Under the pieces are notes generated by a model. That model was not told the origin of the DNA. It searched no databases and was given only the letters and a program-made list of their open reading frames with translations. This document shows, in pieces, positions 9,505 through 19,022 of a stretch of DNA of 64,000 bases. Within the stretch, counting starts at the first letter, position 1. Every line of letters starts with the position of its first letter. This stretch comes from Rhodothermales bacterium (GTDB lineage: Bacteria > Bacteroidota > Rhodothermia > Rhodothermales > UBA10348). The stretch is from the NCBI GenBank assembly GCA_024711125.1, contig JANJTM010000062.1, positions 55,864 through 119,863 of the forward strand, written 5' to 3'. The translations under genes were made by a program, and so were the position numbers.

Positions 9505-11253
9505 ATGGCTTCGATTCCCTCCGACCTCGCGATTTCCCAGGCCGCCGACGTTCGCCCGATCGGCGATATAGCCCGGTCCATCGACCTTCGCCCCGAAGAC
9601 TGCATCCAGTACGGCGACCACCGGGCGAAGGTCAAGCTGTCGGTGCTCGATCGTGCCGACCTCCAGGCACGCCCGCGCGGCCGGTACATCGACGTCACGG
9701 CGATCACGCCCACGCCGCTCGGCGAAGGAAAGACCACCGCGGTCGTGGGACTCACGCAGGCTCTCGGACGGCTGGGCCACAAGGCCGCGTGCTGCATCCG
9801 GCAGCCCTCGATGGGACCCACGTTCGGAATCAAGGGCGGAGCGGCCGGCGGCGGGTACGCGCAGGTCGTCCCGATGGACGAGTTCAACCTGCACCTCACG
9901 GGCGACATCCATGCCGTGTCGGTCGCCCACAACCTCGCCGCGGCCGCCATCGACGCGCGGCTCTACCACGAGAGCCGCATTCCGGCGCCGGAACTCGAGG
10001 CCATGGGGCTGCGCCCGTTGAACATCGACCGCTACGCCATCACCTGGCCACGCGTCGTCGACGTCAACGACCGCGCCCTGCGCAACGTGGTCATCGGCCT
10101 GGGCGGCCTCCTGGACGGGTTGCCGCGCGAGGCCGGGTTCGACATCGCGGTCGCTTCGGAACTGATGGCCATTCTCGGCCTGACGAGTGACCTGAAGGAT
10201 CTGCGCAGACGGGTCGGAAGGGTCGTTTTCGCGCTCGACAAGAGGGGTCATCCGCTCACGTTCGAGGATCTCGGGGTAGCGGGCGCGGTCACCGTGCTCC
10301 TGAAGGACGCCATCCACCCCAACCTGATGCAGACGCTCGAGGGCCAGCCCGCCTTCGTGCATACCGGGCCGTTCGCGAACATCGCGCAGGGGAACAGCTC
10401 GATCGTGGCCGACCGCATCGCCCTCCGGCTGGCCGACTACGTCGTGACCGAATCGGGCTTCGGCGCCGACATCGGCATGGAGAAATTCTTCAACGTGAAA
10501 TGCCGGGCGAGCGGACTGGTGCCGGACGCGGTGGTCATCGTCGCGACCGTGCGGGCGCTCAAGATGCACGGCGGAGGCCCATCGGTCGTGGCCGGACGCC
10601 CGCTGCCCGATGCCTACACCCGCGAGGATCTTGCCCTGCTGGAGAAGGGCGTCTCCAACCTGCTGCGCCACATAGAGATCGCGAAACTGTTCGGTATCCC
10701 GGTGGTCGTGGCCGTCAATCGTTTCTCGACCGATTCCGCGGCCGAGATCGACCTCGTACGGGAGCGCGCCGTGGCAGCCGGCGCCGAGGACGCCGTGGAG
10801 GCCGACCACTGGGCGCGGGGCGGTGAGGGCGCCGAGGACCTGGCGCGCGCCGTCGCGGCCGCGTGCGAGAAGCCGAAAGACTTCCGCTTCCTGTACCCGC
10901 TCGAGGCGACCATCAAGGAGAAGATCGAGATCATCGCCACGCAGGTCTACGGCGCCGACGGGGTCGAATACGACGCGAAGGCCCGCAAGCAGATCGCCGC
11001 CTACGAGGCCTCGGGCTTCGGCGGGCTGCCCATCTGCATGGCGAAGACCCACCTCAGCCTCTCCCACGACCCGGCGCTCAAGGGCGTGCCCCGGGGTTAC
11101 CTCTTCCCCATCCGCGAGGTCCGCGCCGCCATCGGTGCCGGTTTCATCTACCCGCTCGCCGGGGAGATGCGCACGATGCCGGGGCTGGGCTCGAAACCGG
11201 CCTACATGAACGTGGACCTCGACGACGACGGCAAGGTCGTCGGGCTCTTCTGA
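9505..11253 (+). CDS. fhs: Formate-tetrahydrofolate ligase
   Basis: 582 residues, the normal bacterial length is about 555. It catalyses formate + THF + ATP to 10-formyl-THF in the cytoplasm. The ATP loop TPLGEGKTT is at 70-78, followed by the family blocks QPSMGPTFGIKGGAAGGGY and EFNLHLTGDIHAV. Further conserved pieces are GNSSIVADRIAL, TESGFGADIGMEKF, MHGGGP and PICMAKTHLSLS. The start follows the methyltransferase stop by one base. The gene is convergent with tonB. Confidence 0.97.
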   Translation: MASIPSDLAISQAADVRPIGDIARSIDLRPEDCIQYGDHRAKVKLSVLDRADLQARPRGRYIDVTAITPTPLGEGKTTAVVGLTQALGRLGHKAACCIRQPSMGPTFGIKGGAAGGGYAQVVPMDEFNLHLTGDIHAVSVAHNLAAAAIDARLYHESRIPAPELEAMGLRPLNIDRYAITWPRVVDVNDRALRNVVIGLGGLLDGLPREAGFDIAVASELMAILGLTSDLKDLRRRVGRVVFALDKRGHPLTFEDLGVAGAVTVLLKDAIHPNLMQTLEGQPAFVHTGPFANIAQGNSSIVADRIALRLADYVVTESGFGADIGMEKFFNVKCRASGLVPDAVVIVATVRALKMHGGGPSVVAGRPLPDAYTREDLALLEKGVSNLLRHIEIAKLFGIPVVVAVNRFSTDSAAEIDLVRERAVAAGAEDAVEADHWARGGEGAEDLARAVAAACEKPKDFRFLYPLEATIKEKIEIIATQVYGADGVEYDAKARKQIAAYEASGFGGLPICMAKTHLSLSHDPALKGVPRGYLFPIREVRAAIGAGFIYPLAGEMRTMPGLGSKPAYMNVDLDDDGKVVGLF

Positions 11254-11281
11254 GCCCCGTCGGGCCTGCGGGATGACCGGA

Positions 11282-11310
11282 GCCTCGCGAGGCCCGTGCC
11301 CGGGCGCCCG
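11282..11310. terminator. Palindromes between convergent fhs and tonB
   Basis: The 75-base gap between the two stops contains a perfect 12-base palindrome, GCCTCGCGAGGC (11282-11293), and a perfect 10-base one, CGGGCGCCCG (11301-11310). Position suggests a bidirectional terminator, but both lack loops and a T run, so this is weak. Confidence 0.3.
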
Positions 11311-11328
11311 CGGCGTTCCTTTCCGGTC

Positions 11329-12105
11329 CTACTGCAGGCGGAAGCGGAAGTAGATCACGCCGACCTGGTTCGTCTGCGGCGCGTTCGGCGGCAGCGGGTT
11401 GAACCGCCATCCCGCGAGCGCCCGCATGACCGCGTCCTCCAACCGGGCGTCGGCCTTGCGCAGCGGCATGCGCCCCACGATTCGGCCCGCCGGGTCGACC
11501 GTGATGCGGACGCCGATCTCGGCGTTGACCTGCTCGGTATACTGCGGTGTCACCGTCTGCACGGGGATCCGGTTGAGTCCCTCGATCTGGAACGGCGCGG
11601 AACGCGTTTCGCTGTTTCCCGTGCCGTCCTGGCCGTCCTGCTGCCGGTCGTCTCCCTCCGGATCGCCGCTGCCGAGCGGGCGCACGGGACGGGATTCCTC
11701 CGGCCTGCGCACGTCCTCGGTGGAGCGCGTATCGGGTCTCGATTGCGGCGCGACCGTCTCGGCGTCGGGCTGGGTGATGCGGTCGGGGTCCGTGACCGCG
11801 GCCTGCGGGAGGCGAACCGGACGGGCCGCTTCGGGCACCGGGGGTGGCGTCGACTCGACCGGTGACGATTCCTCGGCCTCGCGCGGGGCCTGCTCCGGCT
11901 GGCTCACGGTCGACCGTGCCACGGGCCGTCCCTCGGACATCGGCCCGAAATCCACCTCGATGTACCCGAGCGGCATCGGGTCGCTCGCCGCCATGGTGAG
12001 CAGCGAAAGGCCCACCACCAGCAGCGCGTGCACTCCGACGCTCGCGGCGATGCCGATCAGGTCATTTCGCTGCTGCTGCTGCCGTCGAAACGTGCGAAGG
12101 TCCAT
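11329..12105 (-). CDS. tonB: Energy transducer TonB
   Basis: 258 residues. A single membrane anchor (about 16-40, IGIAASVGVHALLVVGLSLL) is followed by a Pro/Glu/Arg-rich linker (about 60-175) that would span the periplasm. The C-terminal TonB domain (about 180-258) has YTEQVNAEIGVRITVDPAGRI, then VMRALAGWRFNPLPPN and the final GVIYFRFRL strand. It couples the ExbBD proton motor (not in the window) to outer-membrane receptors such as the one at 5975-7966. It starts 39 bases after the stop of the GT2 gene and may be the last gene of the minus-strand run from 17.2 kb. Many Bacteroidota encode several TonB proteins, so the partner is not certain. Confidence 0.88.
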   Translation of the reverse strand: MDLRTFRRQQQQRNDLIGIAASVGVHALLVVGLSLLTMAASDPMPLGYIEVDFGPMSEGRPVARSTVSQPEQAPREAEESSPVESTPPPVPEAARPVRLPQAAVTDPDRITQPDAETVAPQSRPDTRSTEDVRRPEESRPVRPLGSGDPEGDDRQQDGQDGTGNSETRSAPFQIEGLNRIPVQTVTPQYTEQVNAEIGVRITVDPAGRIVGRMPLRKADARLEDAVMRALAGWRFNPLPPNAPQTNQVGVIYFRFRLQ

Positions 12106-12144
12106 GCCGTTGGGGCCGCCCGGGCGACCCGGTTGTCGCCCTGA

Positions 12145-13113
12145 CTACGCCGAACCTTCACGCGGGATTCCGTCCGAGTCCCATCGTTCCTGGACGATCC
12201 AACGCGGGCGTCCCTTCACCTCTTCGTACACGCGGGCCACGTAAGAGCCGACCACGCCGAGAAAGAAGAGTTGTACGCCGCCGAAGAAGAACGCGACGAA
12301 CGTCAAGGACGCCCAGCCGGGCACCGTGTCCCCGGACCACTTCGCCGCGACGACCCACGCCAACCCCGCCACCGCCGCGATCGCGGTGAGGATACCCAAC
12401 CGTACGGCGTACCGGAGCGGCCGACCCGAGAACGAAGCCAGGCCGTCCATGGCGAGGCGCACACGGTGCCGCCACGCGTACTTGGACGCGCCGGCGGACC
12501 GGGCGGGTCGGTCGTACTCGACCCCGACCTGGTTGAACCCCAACCACGCCACGAGACCCCGTACGTAGGGCTGCTGTTCGCCGAGTCCACGGTAGGCTTC
12601 GACCACGCGGCGTGACAGGAGCCGGAAATCGCCGGCGTCGACCGGAGCACGCACCTCGGTGAAGCGCTGGAAGAACCGGTAGAAGCCGCGGGCGGTCGTG
12701 CGCTGCAGCCACGAGTCGGCCGACCTCGAACGGCGCACGCCGTACACCACGTCGAAACCCTCCCTCCACCGTTCGATCATGGTCGGAACGACGTCGAGCG
12801 GATCCTGACCGTCGGCGTCCAGGATGACCACGGCATCGCCGCCCGCGAGGTGGAGCCCGGCCGTGACGGCGACCTGGTGGCCGAAATTCCGCGAGAATCG
12901 GACCAGGCTGTACCCCGGGCGGCCGGCGGTGAGGGATCTGGCCAGGGCCGCCGTGCCGTCGCTCGAGCCGTCGTCGACCAGGATGACCTCGTTCACGACG
13001 GGTTGGGCCGCGCGGAACGCCTCGAGTTCGGCCACGAGACCGGGGAGCCGATCCTCCTCGTTGTAGAGCGGGATGACGAGCGAGACCGACGACTTCCCGG
13101 GACGGCGCATCAT
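12145..13113 (-). CDS. GT2 glycosyltransferase, DPM1/GtrB-like with C-terminal membrane segments
   Basis: 322 residues. The GT-A catalytic domain has VSLVIPLYNEEDRLP at the start, EVILVDDGSSDGT, and the DxD-type metal site VVILDADGQDP. Two C-terminal hydrophobic segments (about 230-300) are typical of polyisoprenyl-phosphate glucosyl/mannosyl transferases such as GtrB, ArnC and DPM1. It likely transfers a sugar from a nucleotide donor to undecaprenyl phosphate on the cytoplasmic face. Its ATG overlaps the stop of the PorV-like gene (TGATG at 13111-13115), which implies translational coupling. MM at the start leaves the exact initiator open by one codon. Confidence 0.88.
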   Translation of the reverse strand: MMRRPGKSSVSLVIPLYNEEDRLPGLVAELEAFRAAQPVVNEVILVDDGSSDGTAALARSLTAGRPGYSLVRFSRNFGHQVAVTAGLHLAGGDAVVILDADGQDPLDVVPTMIERWREGFDVVYGVRRSRSADSWLQRTTARGFYRFFQRFTEVRAPVDAGDFRLLSRRVVEAYRGLGEQQPYVRGLVAWLGFNQVGVEYDRPARSAGASKYAWRHRVRLAMDGLASFSGRPLRYAVRLGILTAIAAVAGLAWVVAAKWSGDTVPGWASLTFVAFFFGGVQLFFLGVVGSYVARVYEEVKGRPRWIVQERWDSDGIPREGSA

Positions 13114-14201
13114 CACGGCTCCGGCTCCGGTCGAAGCCGGTCGAGGTCGACGGACGCCGAGATCCGGTGCGAATAGCCGAGTTCCGACGAGAGTCCTGCG
13201 AAGTCGCCGAACGAATAATCCACCCGGAAGCGCCCTACCCTGAGCCCCGCTCCGACCGTCGGCGAGAGGTCGAGCCCGTCGGACCGGGTGACCAGGAGGC
13301 GGCTTATCCCGGCACGGAGCGCGATCAGGTCGCGCCATGCGTGTTCCAGGCCGGCCCTTGGATAGATCGCGACCGCCCCGTCGGCCACGTCCAGCGCGTT
13401 GGCCGACGTGCCGTCGAACGCGAGGTCGGCATCCACCGCGAACGTGGTCACGGATTCCGACCCGACCAGGCGGTACCCCGTACCCAGCCGCACGACCGGC
13501 AGCACCAGTTCCGTGCCCCCGGCGGGCAGGTCGTCCCCGAAGACGTCGGCGAGCGCCGAAAGTCGGCCCGAGTCCACGCTCCAGCTCTGCAGCATCGTCG
13601 TTGCGTCCTGGACCACGAGTCCGAGGCGCCAGGCGCCGGTCGTGTACCGCAGCCCGAGGTCGAACGAATACCCCCACGCGTCGGCGAACGAGCCGATCGA
13701 TCGGCGCACGATCTTCGCGGTGACGCCCGCGTCCAGGCCACCCGCGAACGAACGCGCGAACGAGACGAAGAAGGCCTGGTCGGCGGCCGAGAACGTCGTG
13801 ACGTGGCTGGACGGGTCGGGACGGGGCGCGCCGCGCACGGGATCCCACGCATCGAGCGTGTTCTTGATGTCGTTGACCCCGCTGCGGAACCACGCCGCGG
13901 CGACCGTCGAACGGTGGCTGACCGCCATGGCCCCGGCGGCGTAGTCGAAGGAAACGATCCCCGCGAACCGTTCGGCGTGCATGTACGAGACGGACGCCCG
14001 GTCCAGACCCTGGAGCCCGGCGGGATTCCAGTAGACCGCGTGCACGTCCGAGGCGAGCCCGACCTGGGCAGACCCCATGCCGAGGGCACGCGCGCCGACG
14101 CCGCCCGCCAGGAAGTCGGCTCCGTATTTCGCGACGCGCTGCGCCGAGGCCGGCATCACCGCGGCCAGCAGCACCATCACGAAGAGGATCGGCGTCCGCA
14201 T
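13113..14201 (-). CDS. PorV/PorQ-family outer-membrane protein
   Basis: 362 residues with a signal peptide cleaved near PASAQ. The mature start, KYGADFLAGGVGARALGMGSAQVGLASDVHAVYWNPAGL, is the signature of the PorV/PorQ (UPF0164-like) barrels related to FadL. PorV shuttles type IX secretion cargo to the attachment complex in Bacteroidota. PorQ relatives have less defined roles. Whether this one serves type IX secretion cannot be proved here, but three proteins in the window (34071-37247, 59491-61653, 61666-63864) end in sorting-type domains. It is coupled to the GT2 gene by a one-base stop/start overlap. Confidence 0.85.
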   Translation of the reverse strand: MRTPILFVMVLLAAVMPASAQRVAKYGADFLAGGVGARALGMGSAQVGLASDVHAVYWNPAGLQGLDRASVSYMHAERFAGIVSFDYAAGAMAVSHRSTVAAAWFRSGVNDIKNTLDAWDPVRGAPRPDPSSHVTTFSAADQAFFVSFARSFAGGLDAGVTAKIVRRSIGSFADAWGYSFDLGLRYTTGAWRLGLVVQDATTMLQSWSVDSGRLSALADVFGDDLPAGGTELVLPVVRLGTGYRLVGSESVTTFAVDADLAFDGTSANALDVADGAVAIYPRAGLEHAWRDLIALRAGISRLLVTRSDGLDLSPTVGAGLRVGRFRVDYSFGDFAGLSSELGYSHRISASVDLDRLRPEPEP

Positions 14202-14265
14202 CGACGGTTCCCGTTGGTTCGTCCAACCCGAATGCCGCGACGGCGGCCGGGTTTCCGCCCGCCGC

Positions 14266-15789
14266 TCACCGAGCGCGGCGAAGTCGGGCGCCGAACGCGC
14301 CGTCGATGTCGTCGCGATGCGGAAGCGAGGCGAAGAATCCGTCGGACGTGACGAGAGCTTTCGGAATCCATCGGTCGGCCGGCTCGACCGAAAACCCGGC
14401 GTGACGGGAGAGGAAAGCCTTCACGCGCTCCTCGTTTTCCTCGGGCTCGATCGTGCACGTGGCGTACACGAGGACTCCGCCCGGCTTCACCACCGCGGCC
14501 GCGGCGTCGAGGAGACGGTCCTGGAGGGCCGCCAATTCGTGGATGCCCTCGGGACTCCTTCGCCAGCGAAGGTCGGCGCGCCGGGCAAGCACGCCGAGTC
14601 CCGAACACGGGGCGTCGAGCAGGACGCGGTCGGCCGGCTCGGCGGTGGTCGCCCACTCGGCGAAGTCGGCCGCGACCGTTTCGATGGGGGTGCGCGCCCG
14701 TTCCCGCGAGGCCTCCAGCAGCTTCAGCCGCGCCGCCGAAACGTCCACCGACGTGATGCGCCCCTTCCCTGCCATGCGGGAGGCCGCGTACAGGGACTTT
14801 CCGCCCGGCGCCGCACAGGCATCGACGACGTGATCGCCCGGCTGGGGGTCGAGCAGGTGGACGACGAGCCCCGTCGATTCGTCCTGCACGGTGCAGTAGC
14901 CTCTGTCGATCCACTTGGCCCGGATCACCGGCTGCAGGCGGATGACCCGCACGAAGTCCTTCAGGTACGCCGACGGCTCCGAGTCGATGCGGGCCTCGCG
15001 CAGCATGTCGGTGAAGGCGGCGCGCGCCGCGGCCGTGCCGTCGATGCGCAGTCCGTGCAGCGGCGCGCGGTTGTTCCGCTCCAACAGCTTCACGGTGTCC
15101 TGCTCGCCGAACCGGTCGAGCCACCGCCGAACCATCCACGTGGGATGCGACCAGCGCACGGCGAGACGCTCGGCGAGGTCGGCATCCTGTACCTCGGGTT
15201 CGAGATCCTTGTCACGGAGCACGGCGCGCAACACGGCGTTGGTCACGCCCGTCGCGTCCGGCCGGACCGCCTCGGCGGCCGCGTCGACGGCCTCGTTGAT
15301 CGCCGCGTGCGGGGCGGTGCGCGTGATCAGCAACTCGAATGCGCCGATGCGCAGTACCTGGCGCAGCATCGGTTCCATGGCAGCGAAATCGCCCCGGTAG
15401 GCACGTTCCAGCGCCATGTCCAGGCGCCTGCGCCAGCGGGTGACGCCCGCCACGTACTCGGTGACCTGCCGGTCGACCGCGGCGTCCTGCGCCTCGGCTC
15501 CGCGGGCGAGGGTGACGAAGGCATCGTCCTGCTCGATCCGTACGAGGCGCCGGGCCGCCTCGGCCCTCGCCGACGGCCCCTCCCTCGGGCGCTCGCGCCG
15601 CCGGTCCGGTCGGAAATCCCCGGAACCTGCGTCCCCGCGAGGCCCTCGACGGTCCGGGCGGCCTCCACGGGAGCCTTCGGGACGGGGGCCGCGCTTTCCG
15701 GGGCGGGAACCGCCGCGACCGCCGTCCGGCCGGGGACCTCGGGTGTCGTTTCCGGGCTTCGGACGTTCGGGGCGACGCGGGCGTTCCAT
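14266..15789 (-). CDS. rsmB: 16S rRNA m5C967 methyltransferase RsmB with an RG-rich N-terminal tail
   Basis: 507 residues. After a 70-residue tail made almost only of R, G, P, D and S comes the NusB-like domain (about 72-200, ARRLVRIEQDDAFV...FELLITRTAPHAAINEAV). The methyltransferase domain then shows DACAAPGGKS, DAPCSGLGV (motif IV Cys) and YATCTIEPEENE (motif VI catalytic Cys). The family methylates C967 of 16S rRNA. The NusB-like domain distinguishes it from the RsmF-like gene at 8049. The RGG-like tail is unusual for RsmB and may bind RNA. The start at 15789 includes the tail. No internal Met offers a shorter start before the NusB-like domain, so the tail is probably real. Confidence 0.92.
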   Translation of the reverse strand: MERPRRPERPKPGNDTRGPRPDGGRGGSRPGKRGPRPEGSRGGRPDRRGPRGDAGSGDFRPDRRRERPREGPSARAEAARRLVRIEQDDAFVTLARGAEAQDAAVDRQVTEYVAGVTRWRRRLDMALERAYRGDFAAMEPMLRQVLRIGAFELLITRTAPHAAINEAVDAAAEAVRPDATGVTNAVLRAVLRDKDLEPEVQDADLAERLAVRWSHPTWMVRRWLDRFGEQDTVKLLERNNRAPLHGLRIDGTAAARAAFTDMLREARIDSEPSAYLKDFVRVIRLQPVIRAKWIDRGYCTVQDESTGLVVHLLDPQPGDHVVDACAAPGGKSLYAASRMAGKGRITSVDVSAARLKLLEASRERARTPIETVAADFAEWATTAEPADRVLLDAPCSGLGVLARRADLRWRRSPEGIHELAALQDRLLDAAAAVVKPGGVLVYATCTIEPEENEERVKAFLSRHAGFSVEPADRWIPKALVTSDGFFASLPHRDDIDGAFGARLRRAR

Positions 15790-15815
15790 GGCGGGACGGG
15801 GTAAGGTGCGTTTCG

Positions 15816-17210
15816 TCAGGGAGCAGTCCGCCGAACCTGCCGGAGGGTCTTCCGGGCAGCGCGGCCTGCGATCGTCAGAATATCGAGTGCCGGGGCCACG
15901 GGCGGCGAGTAGGCAAAGTCGAATTCGTGGAGATCAGACACGGTGGCGCCGCCGTGCAGGGCGGCGACGATCACGTTGGCCCGGGCGACGGCGCCGGAGG
16001 ATCCGAGAAATTGCGCTCCGAGGATCCTCCCGCCCGGTCGTTCGAACACGAGCGCGGCGTGCAGCGGTGCAGATTCCGGGTGGAGCGGGGACGCGCTGAC
16101 GTGTTCCACCACGACGACGTCGGCGTCGAAACCCTCCCGGCGGGCCGACGCTCCGGTCCATCCTACCGAACCGATCTCGAGCCCCGCGATGCGGGCGCAG
16201 TATCCGACGGCCTGGCTCCGCAGCCTTTCTTCGGCCTGCCGTCCCCGCCGCGCGGCGTTGTGCCCGGCCACCCGGGCGCCCTGCCGGGCCACCGGGGCCA
16301 ACGGCACCCATGCCGGACGCGCGTCCGGCAGGCGCGGTACCTCGACGCAATCGCCGCAGGCCCAGATGCCGCGCGCCGACGTCCGCATGCCGGCATCGAC
16401 GCGGAATGCACCCGAACCGCCGATCCGGAGGCCGGCCGACCCTCCGAGGGCCGTTTCGGGCACGATGCCGAGCGCCGCCACCACCAGGCCGGCCCCGACG
16501 AGTTCGCCGCGATCGGTGCGTACGGCCAGGGGCGGCCCTCCCGCGTCGTGGCGGATCGCCGTGGCGCGCTCCCTCCGCACCGCCACCCCGTGCCGGAGAA
16601 GCGCCGCGTCCAACCGTGCCGCCAGCACCGGTTCGAGATGGTCGGATGCCGGTCCGCCCGGGGCCAGCAACGTCACCCGGCGGCCGGCCGCGGCGAGGCG
16701 CGACGCCGTTTCCAGGCCCGTGAATCCGCCTCCGAGCACGACGACGTGTCCGGTCGGATCGCGGCGCAGTGCTTCGGAGAGCCGTGTGCCGTCATCCAAC
16801 GTGCGCAACGTACAGACGCGCGGGCCCTCGAGTCCGTCCACACCCCCGTTCGCCGCCCGGGCGCCCGTCGCCAGCACGAGCGCCTCGTACCGCTCCTCCC
16901 TCACGGCGCCCGAAGCGAGGTCGCGCACCGTCAGTCGCCGGGCGGCCGGATCGATGCCCTCGGCGCGGTGCAGGGTCCGCACCGAAAAGCCCCGGCTCCG
17001 CTCGAGGTCCGACGCGTCGTGGCGCACGAGGTCCCGGGCATCGCGTACCAGCCCCGACGCGAGGTACGGCAGCTCGCAGGCCCCGTACGAAACGTCGACG
17101 CCCTGCTCGAACAGCACCACCTCGGCGTCCGGATCCGTCCGGACGGCCGCGGCCGCGGCGGCCGGTCCGGCCGCCACGCCGCCGACGACGAGGATGCGTG
17201 TGCGTTGCAT
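15816..17210 (-). CDS. CoA-disulfide reductase / NADH oxidase-like flavoprotein
   Basis: 464 residues of the two-dinucleotide-domain pyridine nucleotide-disulfide oxidoreductase type. The FAD motif VVGGVAAGPAAAAAA starts at residue 8. The redox-active Cys is Cys45 in SYGACELPYLASG, the position used by CoA-disulfide reductase and NADH oxidase (usual motif SxxxCGLPY, with Gly replaced by Glu here). The NAD motif VVVLGGGFTGLETASRL follows, then IWACGDCVEVPRL near the FAD-binding aspartate, and a dimerisation domain. Likely substrates are CoA disulfide, persulfide or oxygen with NAD(P)H. The protein is cytoplasmic. It is divergent from the GMC dehydrogenase and 26 bases ahead of rsmB. A TAnnTTyC motif (TAGTTTCC, 17215-17222) sits only 4 bases before the ATG, which would give a leaderless message if used. 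Confidence 0.85.
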   Translation of the reverse strand: MQRTRILVVGGVAAGPAAAAAAVRTDPDAEVVLFEQGVDVSYGACELPYLASGLVRDARDLVRHDASDLERSRGFSVRTLHRAEGIDPAARRLTVRDLASGAVREERYEALVLATGARAANGGVDGLEGPRVCTLRTLDDGTRLSEALRRDPTGHVVVLGGGFTGLETASRLAAAGRRVTLLAPGGPASDHLEPVLAARLDAALLRHGVAVRRERATAIRHDAGGPPLAVRTDRGELVGAGLVVAALGIVPETALGGSAGLRIGGSGAFRVDAGMRTSARGIWACGDCVEVPRLPDARPAWVPLAPVARQGARVAGHNAARRGRQAEERLRSQAVGYCARIAGLEIGSVGWTGASARREGFDADVVVVEHVSASPLHPESAPLHAALVFERPGGRILGAQFLGSSGAVARANVIVAALHGGATVSDLHEFDFAYSPPVAPALDILTIAGRAARKTLRQVRRTAP

Positions 17211-17284
17211 GGACGGAAACTACGCGCGGCGTTTGCTTTCATCGCGCCGTCCCGTTTATTCCGCCCGAACGATCCGAACGACCC

Positions 17285-19018
17285 ATGCCCCACATCCAGG
17301 TCCAGGACCCCTTCGACGTCTGCATCGTCGGCTCCGGCGCCGGCGGCGGAATGGCCGCGTACGTGCTGGCGAACGCCGGCGTGCGCGTCGTGCTGCTCGA
17401 AGCCGGTCCGGATTGGGACGCCGCCCGCAACGGCCACATGCTGACGTGGAACCACGAGTCGCCCCGACGCGGCGCGTCGACGCCCGACAAGCCCTTCGGC
17501 GAGTTCGACGGCTGCATCGGCGGCTGGCAGATCGACGGGGAGCCGTACTCGGTCGACGAGGGCACCGAGTGGATGTGGTGGCGCGCCCGCATGCTCGGCG
17601 GCCGCACGAACCACTGGGGCCGCATCTCGCTGCGTTTCGGCCCGGACGACTTCCGCCGGAAATCGATCGACGGCATGGGCGACGACTGGCCGATCACCTA
17701 CGACGAACTGAAGCCGTACTACGACCGCGTGGACGAGCTCGTCGGCGTCTTCGGGTCGGTCGAGGGCATGCCCAACGAGCCCGACGGCATCTTCCTGCCC
17801 CCGCCGAAGCCCCGCTGCTACGAGACCCTGATCCAGCGGGCGGGCCGCTCGATGGGCCTTCCGGTCATCCCGAGCCGGCTTTCGATCCTCACGCAGGCGA
17901 AGAACGGGCGCCCGCCGTGCCACTACTGCGGGCAGTGCGGACGCGGCTGCGGCGCCCGCTCGAACTTCTCGTCCCCCTCCGTGCTCCTCGCGCCGGCCCT
18001 CGAATCGGGCAACGTCGAGATCCGCACGAACGCGATGGCCCGGGAGGTACTGACCGATCCGGAAGGCCTCGCGACCGGCGTCTCCTACGTCGACCGCGTC
18101 ACGCTCGAGGAGCGGCATGTCCGGGCCCGCGTCGTCGTGCTCGCCGCCAGTGCCTGCGAAACGGCCCGACTGATGCTGAATTCGACCTCGCCCCGCCACC
18201 CGAACGGGCTCGGCAATTCGAGCGGAACGGTCGGACGATTCCTCATGGACTCGACCGGCGCCGACGCCATGGGCTTCCTGCCGTCGATGATGGGCCTTCC
18301 GCCCCACAACGACGACGGCGTGGGCGGATCGCACATCTACGTGCCGTGGTGGAAGAACCGCGACCCGAAACTGGATTTCGCGCGCGGGTATCACATCGAG
18401 ACCTGGGGCGGCCGCGGCATGCCCGGTTACGGGTTCATGGGCGGAATCCATCGCCTCAACGGCCGCTGGAACGCCACCGGGACCGCCCGACCCCAGGGCG
18501 GCGGCGGGTACGGGATCGATCTCAAGCGGGATTACCGGCACCTCTACGGCGCCATGGTCGGCTTCTCGGGGCGCGGCGAGATGATCGCCCGCTACGAGAA
18601 CCATTGCGCGATCGACCCGGGCAAGGTCGACCGGTACGGCATCCCGGTCCTGAAATTCCACGTGACGTGGAGCGACCAGGAGCTGAACCAGATCCGGCAC
18701 TTCCAGGAGACCGCGTACGAACTGCTGCACGCCCTCGGCGCCGAGCCGCTCTGGAAGATGCCGGGGCGCGAGGACGACTGGGGCATCACCGCGCCGGGGC
18801 AGATCATCCACGAGGTCGGCACCGCGCGCATGGGCAGCGACCCGCGCTCGAGCGTCGTGGACTCGTTCGGGCGCTCGCACGACGTGCGGAATCTTTACGT
18901 CGCCGACGCCTCGAGCTTCGTCTCCCAGGCCGACAAGAACCCGACCTGGACCATCCTGGCCCTGTCCATGCGCACGGCCGAGCACATCGCCGCGCAGGCC
19001 CGCAACCTGAGCCTCTGA
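17285..19018 (+). CDS. GMC-family FAD dehydrogenase, sugar/alcohol dehydrogenase type
   Basis: 577 residues. FAD motif GSGAGGGMAA at 16-25, LEAGPDW at 39-45, RMLGGRTNHWGRI at about 102-114, and near the end the catalytic His/Asn region HEVGTARMG...DKNPTWTI. A Cys cluster at 212, 215, 218 and 222 (PPCHYCGQCGRGCG) lies where FAD-dependent glucose dehydrogenases carry an Fe-S cluster. Whether it binds one here is inference. The next gene encodes the matching small subunit, as in gluconate/glucose/sorbitol dehydrogenase complexes, so the catalytic subunit is probably carried through Tat as a heterodimer and feeds electrons to quinone or cytochrome c. It has no signal peptide of its own. Substrate unknown. 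Confidence 0.88.
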   Translation: MPHIQVQDPFDVCIVGSGAGGGMAAYVLANAGVRVVLLEAGPDWDAARNGHMLTWNHESPRRGASTPDKPFGEFDGCIGGWQIDGEPYSVDEGTEWMWWRARMLGGRTNHWGRISLRFGPDDFRRKSIDGMGDDWPITYDELKPYYDRVDELVGVFGSVEGMPNEPDGIFLPPPKPRCYETLIQRAGRSMGLPVIPSRLSILTQAKNGRPPCHYCGQCGRGCGARSNFSSPSVLLAPALESGNVEIRTNAMAREVLTDPEGLATGVSYVDRVTLEERHVRARVVVLAASACETARLMLNSTSPRHPNGLGNSSGTVGRFLMDSTGADAMGFLPSMMGLPPHNDDGVGGSHIYVPWWKNRDPKLDFARGYHIETWGGRGMPGYGFMGGIHRLNGRWNATGTARPQGGGGYGIDLKRDYRHLYGAMVGFSGRGEMIARYENHCAIDPGKVDRYGIPVLKFHVTWSDQELNQIRHFQETAYELLHALGAEPLWKMPGREDDWGITAPGQIIHEVGTARMGSDPRSSVVDSFGRSHDVRNLYVADASSFVSQADKNPTWTILALSMRTAEHIAAQARNLSL

Positions 19019-19022
19019 CGCC

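Noticed and set aside
13113..14201. FadL-type fatty acid transporter as the call for this gene
   Set aside because: The GGVGARALGMGSAQVG start is the PorV/PorQ signature. FadL lacks it.
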